In this document: piece after piece, positions 8,712-17,124 of the stretch
How the letters are laid out: each line of letters starts with the position of its first letter
How positions within the stretch are numbered: position 1 is the stretch's first letter
Assembly (NCBI GenBank): GCA_017640615.1
Contig: JAEPQK010000004.1
Span: forward strand, 248,001 to 312,000
Source: Rhizobiaceae bacterium
GTDB taxonomy: Bacteria > Pseudomonadota > Alphaproteobacteria > Rhizobiales > Rhizobiaceae
DNA: 64,000 nt
Direction: 5' to 3'
Program-made: the position numbers and the translations under genes
Notes under the pieces: generated by a model
The model's input: only the letters and a program-made list of their open reading frames with translations
What the model was told of the DNA's origin: nothing
Databases searched by the model: none

Positions 8712-9673
8712 TGCCGCACGTCCTGGTTGCCGGAAAGATTGAAGCGGCTGGCCTCGCAATGTTGCGGGAAGCGGAAGGGATCACCTACGACTATGTCGAG
8801 GACGTGTCAGAGGAAAGTTACCACCCCTATATCGCCCGTGCAGACGGTATGGTCATCCGCACCCAGCCGCTTTCAGCGGCTTCGATCGCGATTGCCGACA
8901 GGCTTCGGATCGTGTCGCGACACGGTGTCGGATACGACTCGATTGATCTGGAAGCATTGCGCGCACGAGGTATCGCCCTTGCAATAGCCGGCGATGTGAA
9001 CTCGCTGTCGGTCGCCGAGCACACAATCGGCCTGTTCTTTGCCTTGTCGAAGAAGGTTATCGCCGCCGACGCCGCTGTTCGCGTTGGTGACTGGGCCTGG
9101 CGCGACCGTGAGCGACCATTTGAGTTGGCGGAGAAGAAGCTTTTGGTTCTCGGCATGGGGCGGATCGGCAAGCGTGTTGCCGAGTTGGCGTCGCGGCTTG
9201 GTGTGTTGGTGAGCGGGTATGATCCGCACGTGGCGAATTCGGTATGGTCACATATTGGGATTGAAAGGGCAGTCGATCTGCATTCGGCCTTGGCATCGGC
9301 CGATCTCGTGTCAGTTTGTGTTCCGAAAGGCGACAGGCCGATCATTGGCGCACCCGAACTGCATGCGATGAAGCCGACTGCGTTTCTGGTGAATACAGCC
9401 AGGGGTGGCGTAGTTGATGAGACAGCACTGTTGGCAGCTCTTTCGAATGGTGAGATTGCAGGTGCCGGTCTGGATGTATTCGAGGATGAGCCTCCTTTGC
9501 CGTCAAATCATCTACTTCAGTCGGAAAGAGTAATCGTCTCGCCCCATGTCGCTGGTCTGACGGTCGAGTCGGCTCGTCGGATGTCAATTGCCTCAGTTCG
9601 GAATGTCCTTGACTTTTTCCAGGGCCGCGTGAAGCGCGATTTGTTGGTGGGCCGAAGTGTCAAGAGCGCCTGA
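8711..9673 (+). CDS. D-isomer-specific 2-hydroxyacid dehydrogenase
   Basis: This 320-residue NAD-dependent enzyme of the phosphoglycerate/hydroxypyruvate dehydrogenase family has the Rossmann loop GMGRIGKRVAE (about 151-161). Its catalytic residues are the arginine of NTARGGVVDE (about 231), the glutamate of DVFEDEPP (about 260) and the histidine of SPHVAG (about 279). There is no C-terminal ACT domain, so it is not a serine-biosynthesis SerA. The start codon overlaps the aldolase stop (TGATG), indicating coupling. It probably reduces a 2-oxo acid or oxidises a 2-hydroxy acid in the pathway. It is the last gene of the cluster. Confidence 0.88.
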   Translation: MPHVLVAGKIEAAGLAMLREAEGITYDYVEDVSEESYHPYIARADGMVIRTQPLSAASIAIADRLRIVSRHGVGYDSIDLEALRARGIALAIAGDVNSLSVAEHTIGLFFALSKKVIAADAAVRVGDWAWRDRERPFELAEKKLLVLGMGRIGKRVAELASRLGVLVSGYDPHVANSVWSHIGIERAVDLHSALASADLVSVCVPKGDRPIIGAPELHAMKPTAFLVNTARGGVVDETALLAALSNGEIAGAGLDVFEDEPPLPSNHLLQSERVIVSPHVAGLTVESARRMSIASVRNVLDFFQGRVKRDLLVGRSVKSA

Positions 9674-9860
9674 GAGTTACTCCGTTCTCAAATAAGTTAG
9701 TCGAATCCTGCTTGCCTTGACTTCACGGGCGACAGAAGCATTGCTGGTTGTACGATGAGTGCTTGGCGCTAGGGTCTCATCGGCTTCTCCGGCCCGCGAT
9801 TGCGGGCTTCAGCCTGTACGGGCGCCGGAAGGTCCGGCGGCCTCGAGCTGAAGGAGAAGC

Positions 9861-10280
9861 ATGATGTCACTCAACGACACCGACCCGACCACCACCAGCG
9901 GCGAGGATGCAAAGGCACCGACCTCGAAGCCTGCTGCCGAGACACCCTGTCCCGCGGACGAGACGCAGAAGAAGCCGCGACGGCGGAAGCAGCAGGGCAA
10001 GTCAGGCGGCAAACCTGGCAAGGCGGGCGCCAAGGCTACTGCAGTCGCATCGAAGGCTAGGCAGAAGACGACTAAGGCAGAAGCCATGCTCAAGCTGCTG
10101 AGGAGCAGCAAGGGCGCGACCATCGCCGCCATGACGGAAGCGACCGGCTGGCAGGCGCACTCGGTGCGTGGCTTCCTGTGGGGTACGCTCAGGAAGAAGC
10201 TCGGCTTCACCGTCGCAAGCGATATCGGCAAGGGTGGCACACGGCGCTATCGCATCGTCGATCAGACCAAGGCCGGTTGA
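9861..10280 (+). CDS. DUF3489 domain protein of a recombinase module
   Basis: This 139-residue protein has a disordered, Thr/Lys/Ala-rich first half (about 1-70). A compact C-terminal domain follows (about 74-135, beginning MLKLLRSSKGATIAAMTEATGW and containing HSVRGFLWGTLRKKLG) that matches DUF3489, a winged-helix-like fold. AAGGAG precedes the ATG pair at 9861/9864. DUF3489 proteins commonly sit with DUF2924 proteins and large serine recombinases in alphaproteobacterial mobile regions, exactly the arrangement here. The role is unknown; a DNA-binding accessory of the recombinase is plausible. Confidence 0.85.
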   Translation: MMSLNDTDPTTTSGEDAKAPTSKPAAETPCPADETQKKPRRRKQQGKSGGKPGKAGAKATAVASKARQKTTKAEAMLKLLRSSKGATIAAMTEATGWQAHSVRGFLWGTLRKKLGFTVASDIGKGGTRRYRIVDQTKAG

Positions 10281-10285
10281 GCATC

Positions 10286-10822
10286 ATGCAGGCCGATCAG
10301 AAGCTGGAGCAGGAGGTCGCGGCGATCTGCGACCTCCCGCGAGAGGACCTGGTGGCGCTATGGGTGAAGACCTATGGCTTTCCGCCACCCAAGAGCGTCA
10401 AGCGCGGGCTGCTGGAACGATCCGCTGCCTGGCACCTTCAGGCGAAGCGGCTCGGCGGACTGTCAGTACATGCCCGCCGGGCAATCCGGCAATATGCAAA
10501 GCGTAGGGAGGCGAAGCGCCAACTGGGAAACGTGTCCGCCGGTGTAGAAGACAGAGGGTGTGTCGCTTTATCCGGTCTTGTGAGGCCGGAGTCGGAGAAG
10601 GCAGCTGCCGGTAGGGCTCCACGATCATCTGAGGCTCCGATGATCAAGCCGCGGCCTACACCGGGCACGCGGTTGATGCGCGAGTGGAACGGGCGCATGC
10701 ATGTCGTCGACATCACCGAGGACGGCATACTGTTCGAGGGCAAGCTCTATCGCTCGCTGACTGCGGTCGCCAGGCGCATCACAGGTACCCACTGGTCCGG
10801 ACCGAGGTTCTTTGGCCTATGA
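10286..10822 (+). CDS. DUF2924 domain protein of a recombinase module
   Basis: This 178-residue basic protein is recognisable as DUF2924 by LVALWVKTYGFPPPK near the N-terminus and by the C-terminal block TPGTRLMREWNGRMHVVDI...FEGKLYRSLTAVARRITG-THWSGPRFFGL. The ATG at 10286 lies 5 bases after the DUF3489 stop. The stop overlaps the recombinase start by 4 bases (ATGA at 10819-10822), so the three genes are translationally coupled. No enzymatic motif is visible. It is a candidate DNA-binding or directionality partner of the recombinase. Confidence 0.85.
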   Translation: MQADQKLEQEVAAICDLPREDLVALWVKTYGFPPPKSVKRGLLERSAAWHLQAKRLGGLSVHARRAIRQYAKRREAKRQLGNVSAGVEDRGCVALSGLVRPESEKAAAGRAPRSSEAPMIKPRPTPGTRLMREWNGRMHVVDITEDGILFEGKLYRSLTAVARRITGTHWSGPRFFGL

Positions 10823-12585
10823 GTGGGAACGGCACCACCGTGCGACGCCTGCGTTGCGCGATCTATACCCGCAAGTCGACAGAGGAGGGTTTGGACCAAG
10901 ACTTCAACTCGCTCGACGCCCAATATGAAGCATGTGCGGCCTACATCGTCTCGCAGGCATCTCTTGGATGGAAGCTGATGCCGGACCGCTATGACGATGG
11001 CGGCATCTCGGGCGGCACGATGGAAAGGCCTGCACTGCAGAGACTGCTCGACGACCTGCGCGAGCGCCGTATCGATGTGGTGGTGGTCTACAAGATCGAT
11101 CGGCTAACAAGATCGCTGTCGGACTTCGCCAGGATCGTGGAGATCTTCGATGAGGCTGAGGCCTCTTTTGTCTCCGTCACCCAGCAGTTCAACACCACGA
11201 CCTCGATGGGTAGGCTCACCCTCAACGTGCTTCTGTCCTTCGCCCAGTTCGAGCGTGAGGTCACGGCAGAGCGCATTCGCGACAAGATCGCGGCGTCAAA
11301 GAAGAAAGGCATGTGGATGGGCGGCACCATTCCGCTCGGCTACCGGCCCGAGAACCGAAAGCTGGTCATCCATCAACAGGAGGCCGAGATCGTGCGCTTC
11401 CTGTTCCAGCGCTATCTGAAGCTCGGTTCGATCAGGGCCACCGTGGACGAAGCGAATGCGAAGCTGTTCCCGGCGAATGCGACAGCTGGCGCGAGCGATA
11501 CGAAGATGGGTGGCGACCTCGACGATGCACTTCCGCCATCGGAGCAGCGAGAGCCAGCTTGCCGGCGGTTCAGCCGTGGCCAAGTCGCGCACATACTGTC
11601 CAACCCGCTCTACATCGGCAAGGTCCGCCATAGGGATCAAGTCTACGAAGGAGAACATGAAGCGCTCGTCGACAACGAGATGTTCGAGAGAGCGCGAACA
11701 CTTTTGAATATGGGTGCACCGTTAAGGCGCAGCCCGACCAACAGCCCGGGTGTTCATCTGCTTCAGGGGCTGGTGTTCGATCAGAATGGTGCCGTCCTGC
11801 GCAGCACTTATGCAAACAAGAAGGGCGTCCGATATCGATATTATGTTTCGAAGGATGCGGTAGGGCGGCGCGGTCACGGCGGGGTGGGATGGCGTCTGCC
11901 GGCCGTTGAGCTTGAGCGGCTTGTCGAGCGAGAACTTGTGCGGTTCCTCAACGACGGCGTTCGGATCGGAGATGCAGTCGCCGTTTACATACCAACCGAC
12001 CAGGCACCTCAGGCGATCACGAAGGCGAGGGCCGTCCGGGCGGACCATGACAAGGCAACACCGCAGCAGAAGCGGACGACGATCAAGATGCTGATCGAGC
12101 GCATCGACCTGCAGCCCGCCAAGCTCCTGCTGACAATCAGCTGCAACGGCCTACTGAGCTTATTCGGCTATGAGCCGGCCAGCACAAGTTCAGGGGATAG
12201 CGCTGCATCACCGCTCCGACTCGAATGTCCGATGTCGCTTCGCAGGCGCGGGGTCGAGACGAGGCTTGTCATCAACGACAATCGCAATGTCGAGCGTGAA
12301 CCTGATCCAAACCTAGTCTCAACGATCGTCTCGGCCCATCATTACCTATTTCAGCTCTCGGACGGCTCGGGCCGTTCCCTGAGCGAGATCGCCGCCGCCA
12401 ACGACGTCGATCGTTCCGACTTCGCGCGCACCCTACGGCTAGCATTCCTGTCGCCCAAGCTGCTCGACGGCATCCTCGAAGGCACTCAGCCCATTGAACT
12501 GACTGTGCGGCATCTTTCCCGGCTCTCCGACCTGCCGCTTTGTTGGTCGGAACAGGAGCGATTGCTGGGGTTCGCTTCACAATAG
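10819..12585 (+). CDS. large serine recombinase (resolvase/invertase superfamily)
   Basis: This 588-residue site-specific recombinase has an N-terminal resolvase domain (about 10-160). The catalytic serine is S20 in YTRKST, with active-site arginines in KIDRLTRS and ERIRDKI. The recombinase domain follows (about 165-300, PLGYRPENRK to NPLYIGKVRHRD). The position of the usual zinc ribbon (LLQGLVFDQNGAVLRSTYANKKG) has no cysteines, as is typical of the proteobacterial branch found with DUF2924. The end, PLCWSEQERLLGF, is also typical of that branch. The gene overlaps DUF2924 by 4 bases and lies about 270 bases from tRNA-Thr. It probably integrates and excises the island to its left; all catalytic residues look intact. 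Confidence 0.92.
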   Translation: MSGNGTTVRRLRCAIYTRKSTEEGLDQDFNSLDAQYEACAAYIVSQASLGWKLMPDRYDDGGISGGTMERPALQRLLDDLRERRIDVVVVYKIDRLTRSLSDFARIVEIFDEAEASFVSVTQQFNTTTSMGRLTLNVLLSFAQFEREVTAERIRDKIAASKKKGMWMGGTIPLGYRPENRKLVIHQQEAEIVRFLFQRYLKLGSIRATVDEANAKLFPANATAGASDTKMGGDLDDALPPSEQREPACRRFSRGQVAHILSNPLYIGKVRHRDQVYEGEHEALVDNEMFERARTLLNMGAPLRRSPTNSPGVHLLQGLVFDQNGAVLRSTYANKKGVRYRYYVSKDAVGRRGHGGVGWRLPAVELERLVERELVRFLNDGVRIGDAVAVYIPTDQAPQAITKARAVRADHDKATPQQKRTTIKMLIERIDLQPAKLLLTISCNGLLSLFGYEPASTSSGDSAASPLRLECPMSLRRRGVETRLVINDNRNVEREPDPNLVSTIVSAHHYLFQLSDGSGRSLSEIAAANDVDRSDFARTLRLAFLSPKLLDGILEGTQPIELTVRHLSRLSDLPLCWSEQERLLGFASQ

Positions 12586-12857
12586 CCGAGGGCGCACAGC
12601 TCGATCCCGACCGATATCGCGGCTTCGAAAGCGGCCGATACAGCTGTTGCTATAGATCACCCGGCAACCGCACTGCATCGCGTCCCCAAACACGGGGACC
12701 AGAACTGTGGTTACAGAGACGAATGAGTTGAATGGCGCGAATAGTCCCGCAAACAGTCCTGAAACTCCCCCGAGTTCGGCGTCTCCGTCCCGTAAACCAC
12801 GGAAAACGCGGTGCTATTCCGAGATGCGGGGGAGACTGCCAGAATGGGGAGATAGGG

Positions 12858-12933
12858 TGGTGCCGCTTACGTGACTCGAACACGTGACCCCATCATTACG
12901 AATGATGTGCTCTACCAACTGAGCTAAAGCGGC
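12858..12933 (-). tRNA. tRNA-Thr (anticodon CGT)
   Basis: The reverse complement folds into a full cloverleaf: acceptor GCCGCTT/AAGCGGC, D arm GCTC...GAGC, anticodon stem CATCA/TGATG around loop TTCGTAA (anticodon CGT, decoding ACG), variable loop GGGTC, T arm ACGTG-TTCGAGT-CACGT, discriminator A and an encoded CCA at 12860-12858. The gene is 76 bases long with CCA. Its 3' end points toward the serine recombinase module, the side where integrated islands usually lie. Confidence 0.97.
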
Positions 12934-13184
12934 TCCGGGCGGCAACGCCGCCGAATTGCGCGGGTGATAGCCGCTCCGTTGTGCGAGATCAAGCGTCACA
13001 TTGTCCTGCCGCGTTTTCCGGCGCTGGCGCGCTCTGCCCAATTTGAAGGCGGCAAGGCCCGCCGCGTGCGCTGGCCCATCGGCAATTGGTTTAACCGCCA
13101 TGGACTCCTGCTTCCGCTGCGCTAATCTCCATTCTACCCAGCCGCACCGACAGAGCTGCGGGCGAGGCATTTGGAGGAGGAAAC

Positions 13185-13670
13185 ATGTCAGAGGTTTCAA
13201 TGGTCGTGAACGGCCGGGAAGTTTCCGGAACCGTTGAGGACCGGACCCTGCTCGTGCATTTTCTGCGTGAGAATCTGGGTCTGACCGGCACCCATGTCGG
13301 CTGCGACACGTCCCAGTGCGGGGCCTGTGTGGTGCATATGGACGGCAAGGCGGTGAAGTCGTGTTCGATGCTGGCAGCCCAGGCCGCCGGCTCTGAAGTT
13401 GTCACCATCGAGGGTCTCGCGCCGGGCGCCGACCTGCATCCTGTGCAGGCTGCGTTCAAGGAACATCATGGCCTCCAATGCGGCTTCTGCACGCCGGGCA
13501 TGATCATGGCAGCTGTCGATATGATCGACCGCCATCCAGGCGGTCTCGACGAGAAAACCGTACGCGCCGAGCTTGAAGGCAATATTTGCCGCTGCACGGG
13601 CTACCACAACATCGTCAAGGCCATCCTCGCCGCTTCCGAAGCGATGGCGAAGGGAAAAAAGGCCGCCTAG
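13185..13670 (+). CDS. molybdenum hydroxylase small (2Fe-2S) subunit, CoxS-like
   Basis: This 161-residue iron-sulfur subunit belongs to a xanthine-oxidase-family hydroxylase. The N-terminal plant-type ferredoxin cluster has its cysteines in CDTSQCGAC plus a further Cys in VKSC (about residues 43-66). The C-terminal cluster uses QCGFC and ICRC (about 102-141). GGAGGAGG precedes the ATG at 13185. It passes electrons from the molybdenum site of the large subunit to the FAD subunit. It heads an S-L-M operon. The length is normal for the family. Confidence 0.95.
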   Translation: MSEVSMVVNGREVSGTVEDRTLLVHFLRENLGLTGTHVGCDTSQCGACVVHMDGKAVKSCSMLAAQAAGSEVVTIEGLAPGADLHPVQAAFKEHHGLQCGFCTPGMIMAAVDMIDRHPGGLDEKTVRAELEGNICRCTGYHNIVKAILAASEAMAKGKKAA

Positions 13671-13683
13671 TGAGGGGAATGGG

Positions 13684-13760
13684 GTGGTAGGGGAGTAAGG
13701 CAGTAGGGGGAACCTGTAGCCGCTCCCTACTGCCTTACTGCCCTACTCCCTTACTCCCTT
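13684..13760 (+). repeat. hairpin built of 8-base tandem repeats between CoxS- and CoxL-like genes
   Basis: AGTAAGGCAGTAGGG (13694-13708) is the exact reverse complement of CCCTACTGCCTTACT (13725-13739), and pairing continues outward with one mismatch. Each arm has an 8-base period: GTAGGGGA, GTAAGGCA, GTAGGGGG on the left; CCTACTGC, CTTACTGC, CCTACTCC, CTTACTCC on the right. The 118-base gap lies inside an operon, so the structure is transcribed. A relative lies at 35092-35154. Confidence 0.75.
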
Positions 13761-13788
13761 CCTGCACAAGTTCTGGAGGAGAACTCTG

Positions 13789-16134
13789 ATGGGAATGGAA
13801 GGTATCGGCGCCCGGGTGGCGCGTAAGGAAGACCGCCGCTTCGTCACCGGCGCAGGCCGTTACGTCGACGACATGGTCGTGCCGGGCATGAAGCACGCCG
13901 CATTCGTGCGCAGCCCCCACGCACATGCCGAGATCAAGGGCATCGACGTAAGTGCCGCGCAGAAGAAGCCGGGCGTCATCGCGGTGCTCACCGGCAAAGA
14001 ACTCAAAACCGACGGCATCGGCAATCTGATCTGTGGCTGGATGATCCATTCGAAAGATGGTTCGCCAATGAATATGGGTGCCTGGTCGCCGCTGGCGGTC
14101 GATAAGGTACGCTATGTGGGCGACGCGGTTGCCATCGTGGTGGCCGACACCAAGGCGCAGGCGCGCGATGCCGCCGAGGCTGTGGAAGTCAGCTATGACG
14201 AGAAAGACGCCGTCACCGATGCCGCCGCCGCACTGAAAAAAGGTGCGCCGCAGCTGCACCCGGAGGCCGCCAACAATCTGATCTACGATTGGGAGATCGG
14301 CGACAGTGCTGCCGCCGACAAAGCGATTGCCTCGGCCGCGCATGTCACGACGATGCACATCGTCAACAACCGGCTGGTTCCGAACGCGATGGAGCCGCGC
14401 GCTGCGCTCGGCCATTACGACAAGGCCGAGGATCACTACACCTGCTGGACCACCTCGCAGAACCCGCATGTGGCGCGCCTTGTGATGAGCGCGTTCTACA
14501 ATGTCGCGCCCGAAAACAAGCTGCGCGTTATCGCGCCCGATGTGGGCGGCGGCTTCGGCTCCAAGATTTACATCTACCCGGAAGAGATCGTCTGCCTCTG
14601 GGCATCGAAGAAGTCCGGCGTGCCGGTCAAATGGGTCGCAGACCGCACCGAGAGCTTTCTCACCGACGCACATGGCCGCGACCATGTCAGCGAGGTCAAG
14701 CTCGCGCTCGACAAGGACAACAAGATCACCGCGCTGAAGGTCGACACGATAGCCAATTTTGGCGCTTATATGTCGCTCTTCTCGAGCGCGGTGCCGACCT
14801 ATCTTTATGCAACGCTTCTGTCGGGCCAGTATGTGATCCCGGCAATCCACTGCAACGTGCGCGCGGTCTATACCAACACCGCGCCTGTCGATGCCTATCG
14901 CGGGGCAGGGCGGCCGGAAGCCACCTATCTGCTTGAGCGCACTATCGAGACGGCAGCTCGCGAGGTTGGGTTGTCGCCGGCGGAATTCAGAAGCAAAAAC
15001 TTCATCCGCGAGTTCCCCTATCAGACGCCGGTGATCATGAATTATGACGCAGGCGATTACGAAACCTCGCTGAAGGCGGCGATGAAGGCCGCTGACTATG
15101 ACGGTTTTGCCGCCCGCCGCGACGCGGCCAAGAAAAAAGGCAAGCTGCGCGGCATTGGCATGAGCTGCTACATCGAGGCCTGCGGCATCGCGCCGTCGGC
15201 AGCGGTGGGTTCGCTCGGCGCTGGCGTCGGTCTTTGGGAAAGTGCGGAGGTGCGCGTCAACGGCGTTGGCACCATCGAGGTGCTGACCGGCTCGCACAGC
15301 CACGGTCAGGGCCACGAGACCACTTTCGCCCAGCTGGTGTCCGACCGTTTCGGCGTGCCCCTGGATTCGGTTTCGATCGTCCATGGCGACACCGACAAGG
15401 TGCAGATGGGCATGGGCACCTATGGCTCGCGTTCGGGCGCAGTCGGCATGTCGGCCATTGCCAAGGCGCTCGACAAGGTTGAGGCAAAGGCGAAAAAGAT
15501 CGCAGCCCATCTGCTTGAGGCAGATGAGGGCGATATCGTCATCGAAAACGGCGAGCTCAAGGTCGCCGGTACCGACAAGACGGTGCCATGGTTCCAGATG
15601 GCACTGGCCGCTTACACAGCGCACAATCTGCCTGAGGGCATGGAGCCTGGCCTGAAGGAGGGCGCATTCTACGACCCGTCCAACTTCACCTTCCCCGCCG
15701 GCTGTTATGTCTGCGAGGTCGAGGTCGATCCAGACACCGGCGACACCGAAATCGTGCAGTTCGTCGCGGCCGACGACTTCGGCAACATCATCAATCCGAT
15801 GATTGTGGAAGGGCAGGTCCATGGCGGTATCGCTCAGGGCGTCGGCCAGGCGCTGCTCGAGGGCTGCCAGTATGATGCCGGTTCCGGCCAGCTCGTGACG
15901 GCAAGCTACATGGATTACACCATGCCGCGCGCCGACGATCTGCCGTCATTCAAGGTTTCGACCTCGAACACGCCGTGCCCGTCCAACCCGCTTGGCATCA
16001 AGGGCTGCGGCGAGGCGGGCGCAATCGGCTCGCCGCCGGCGGTCATCAACGCCATTACCGACGCGATCGGCAACAACGATCTCACAATGCCGGCCACGCC
16101 GCAGAAGGTGTGGGCTGCGTTGAACGCAAACTGA
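13789..16134 (+). CDS. molybdenum hydroxylase large (molybdopterin) subunit, form II CoxL-like
   Basis: This 781-residue catalytic subunit of the CO dehydrogenase/xanthine dehydrogenase family has the GGGFGSK molybdopterin loop (about 259). The signature loop AYRGAGR (369-375) marks form II; true CO dehydrogenases (form I) carry AYxCSFR. The catalytic glutamate is in [15 protein letters not shown] near residue 742. The molybdenum-cytosine-dinucleotide cofactor is expected from the family. GGAGGAG precedes the ATG. Form II enzymes oxidise varied aldehydes or heteroaromatic compounds, and CO oxidation is doubtful. No maturation genes (coxD-G) are present nearby. Confidence 0.93.
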   Translation: MGMEGIGARVARKEDRRFVTGAGRYVDDMVVPGMKHAAFVRSPHAHAEIKGIDVSAAQKKPGVIAVLTGKELKTDGIGNLICGWMIHSKDGSPMNMGAWSPLAVDKVRYVGDAVAIVVADTKAQARDAAEAVEVSYDEKDAVTDAAAALKKGAPQLHPEAANNLIYDWEIGDSAAADKAIASAAHVTTMHIVNNRLVPNAMEPRAALGHYDKAEDHYTCWTTSQNPHVARLVMSAFYNVAPENKLRVIAPDVGGGFGSKIYIYPEEIVCLWASKKSGVPVKWVADRTESFLTDAHGRDHVSEVKLALDKDNKITALKVDTIANFGAYMSLFSSAVPTYLYATLLSGQYVIPAIHCNVRAVYTNTAPVDAYRGAGRPEATYLLERTIETAAREVGLSPAEFRSKNFIREFPYQTPVIMNYDAGDYETSLKAAMKAADYDGFAARRDAAKKKGKLRGIGMSCYIEACGIAPSAAVGSLGAGVGLWESAEVRVNGVGTIEVLTGSHSHGQGHETTFAQLVSDRFGVPLDSVSIVHGDTDKVQMGMGTYGSRSGAVGMSAIAKALDKVEAKAKKIAAHLLEADEGDIVIENGELKVAGTDKTVPWFQMALAAYTAHNLPEGMEPGLKEGAFYDPSNFTFPAGCYVCEVEVDPDTGDTEIVQFVAADDFGNIINPMIVEGQVHGGIAQGVGQALLEGCQYDAGSGQLVTASYMDYTMPRADDLPSFKVSTSNTPCPSNPLGIKGCGEAGAIGSPPAVINAITDAIGNNDLTMPATPQKVWAALNAN

Positions 16135-16142
16135 GGAAGCGA

Positions 16143-16253
16143 GTGAATGGTGAGTGGTGAATGGCGAGTGGAAGTGCTGGCGCGCACCGGCAAAACGCTC
16201 CGATTTCGCGGCTCCAATCCGGCCATTTTTCCATTCACTATTCACAATTCACC
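16143..16253 (+). repeat. hairpin built of 7-base tandem repeats between CoxL- and CoxM-like genes
   Basis: GTGAATGGTGAGTGGTGAAT at 16143-16162, extending to 16164, is complementary at about 19 of 22 positions to the 16231-16252 stretch CCATTCACTATTCACAATTC plus two bases. Both arms have a 7-base period (GTGAATG/GTGAGTG and the complementary ATTCACY). The intervening 66 bases show no other structure that I recognise. The element fills most of the 137-base gap in the operon. Confidence 0.7.
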
Positions 16254-16271
16254 TTGAGGGGAGACCCGAAT

Positions 16272-17072
16272 ATGTACGCAACAACCTATCACCGCGCTTC
16301 CTCAGTTGATGAGGCGGCCGGTCTGTTGAAAAAGGCGGACGACGGCAAATTCGTTTCCGGCGGCATGACGCTTATTCCCGCGATGAAGCAGCGGCTGGCT
16401 GCTCCGTCGGACATTATCGACCTGCGTCACATCGAAGACCTGAAAGGCGTCAAGGTTTCAGGTAAGACGGTCACCATCGGCGCCGCAACCACCCATGCGG
16501 AAGTGGCTTCCAATGGTGACCTCGCCAAGGTCTGCCCGGCCATGTGCAATCTCGCATCCCATATCGGCGATCCGCATGTGCGCCACATGGGTACGATCGG
16601 GGGCTCCGTTGCCAACAACGATCCGGCAGCGGACTATCCGGCAGCCCTTCTGGCGCTCGACGCAACAATCGTCACCAATCAGCGCGAAATCGCCGCAGCG
16701 GACTTCTTCACCGGCCTGTTCGAAACAGCGCTGAACGAGGATGAAATCGTCACTGCGGTGTCTTTCACCGCACCCGACAAATGCGGCTACGCCAAGTTTC
16801 CGAACCCGGCCTCGCGCTACGCCATGACTGGTGTATTCGTGGCAAACTCGGGTGGCGGCGTGAAGGCGGCGGTCACCGGTGCCGGCGACGACGGCGTGTT
16901 TCGGTCGGCGGAGATCGAGTCGGCACTTTCCAAATCCTTCGATGCCTCCGCGCTCGACGGCGTCTCGGTTCCCGCGGGCTCTCTCATGAGCGACATCCAC
17001 GCCTCGGCCGACTACCGCGCCAATCTCATCGTGGTTATGGCGAGGCGCGCGGTTGCGGCTGCCAACGGCTGA
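16272..17072 (+). CDS. molybdenum hydroxylase medium (FAD) subunit, CoxM-like
   Basis: This 266-residue flavoprotein subunit carries FAD and hands electrons to the cell's acceptor. The FAD motifs are visible as GGMTLIPAMKQRL near residue 32 (pyrophosphate binding) and TIGGSVANNDPAADYPAAL (about 113-131). The ATG at 16272 has GAGGGGAG before it; longer upstream frames run through the repeat hairpin and are unlikely to be translated. It is the last gene of the S-L-M operon, which ends in a strong terminator at 17095-17119. Confidence 0.95.
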   Translation: MYATTYHRASSVDEAAGLLKKADDGKFVSGGMTLIPAMKQRLAAPSDIIDLRHIEDLKGVKVSGKTVTIGAATTHAEVASNGDLAKVCPAMCNLASHIGDPHVRHMGTIGGSVANNDPAADYPAALLALDATIVTNQREIAAADFFTGLFETALNEDEIVTAVSFTAPDKCGYAKFPNPASRYAMTGVFVANSGGGVKAAVTGAGDDGVFRSAEIESALSKSFDASALDGVSVPAGSLMSDIHASADYRANLIVVMARRAVAAANG

Positions 17073-17094
17073 ATGGAAATACTGAGTTGAGAAG

Positions 17095-17119
17095 AGGCCT
17101 GCTTCGGCGGGCCTTTTTT
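17095..17119 (+). terminator. rho-independent terminator of the molybdenum hydroxylase operon
   Basis: AGGCCTGC (17095-17102) pairs with GCGGGCCT (17107-17114) around a TTCG tetraloop, followed by a run of six T. It lies 22 bases after the CoxM-like stop and just before the convergent gene ending at 17125. Confidence 0.92.
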
Positions 17120-17124
17120 GCTGC

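Noticed and set aside
9861..12585. A complete prophage
   Set aside because: Only the recombinase and two accessory genes are present; no capsid, tail, lysis or replication genes are visible on either side.
12858..12933. Direct repeat of the tRNA-Thr 3' end elsewhere in 1-12857
   Set aside because: I looked for GTGACTCGAACACGTGACC-like copies in the left part and saw none; if present, it lies beyond the window.
13735..15822. 695-codon open frame on the minus strand opposite the CoxL-like gene
   Set aside because: It is the antisense of a clear molybdenum hydroxylase gene, its product is rich in His, Arg and Asp with no family features, and high-G+C genes commonly leave such frames open.
13185..17072. 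A functional aerobic CO dehydrogenase (coxMSL)
   Set aside because: The active-site loop is the form II AYRGAGR, not the form I motif of proven CO oxidisers.
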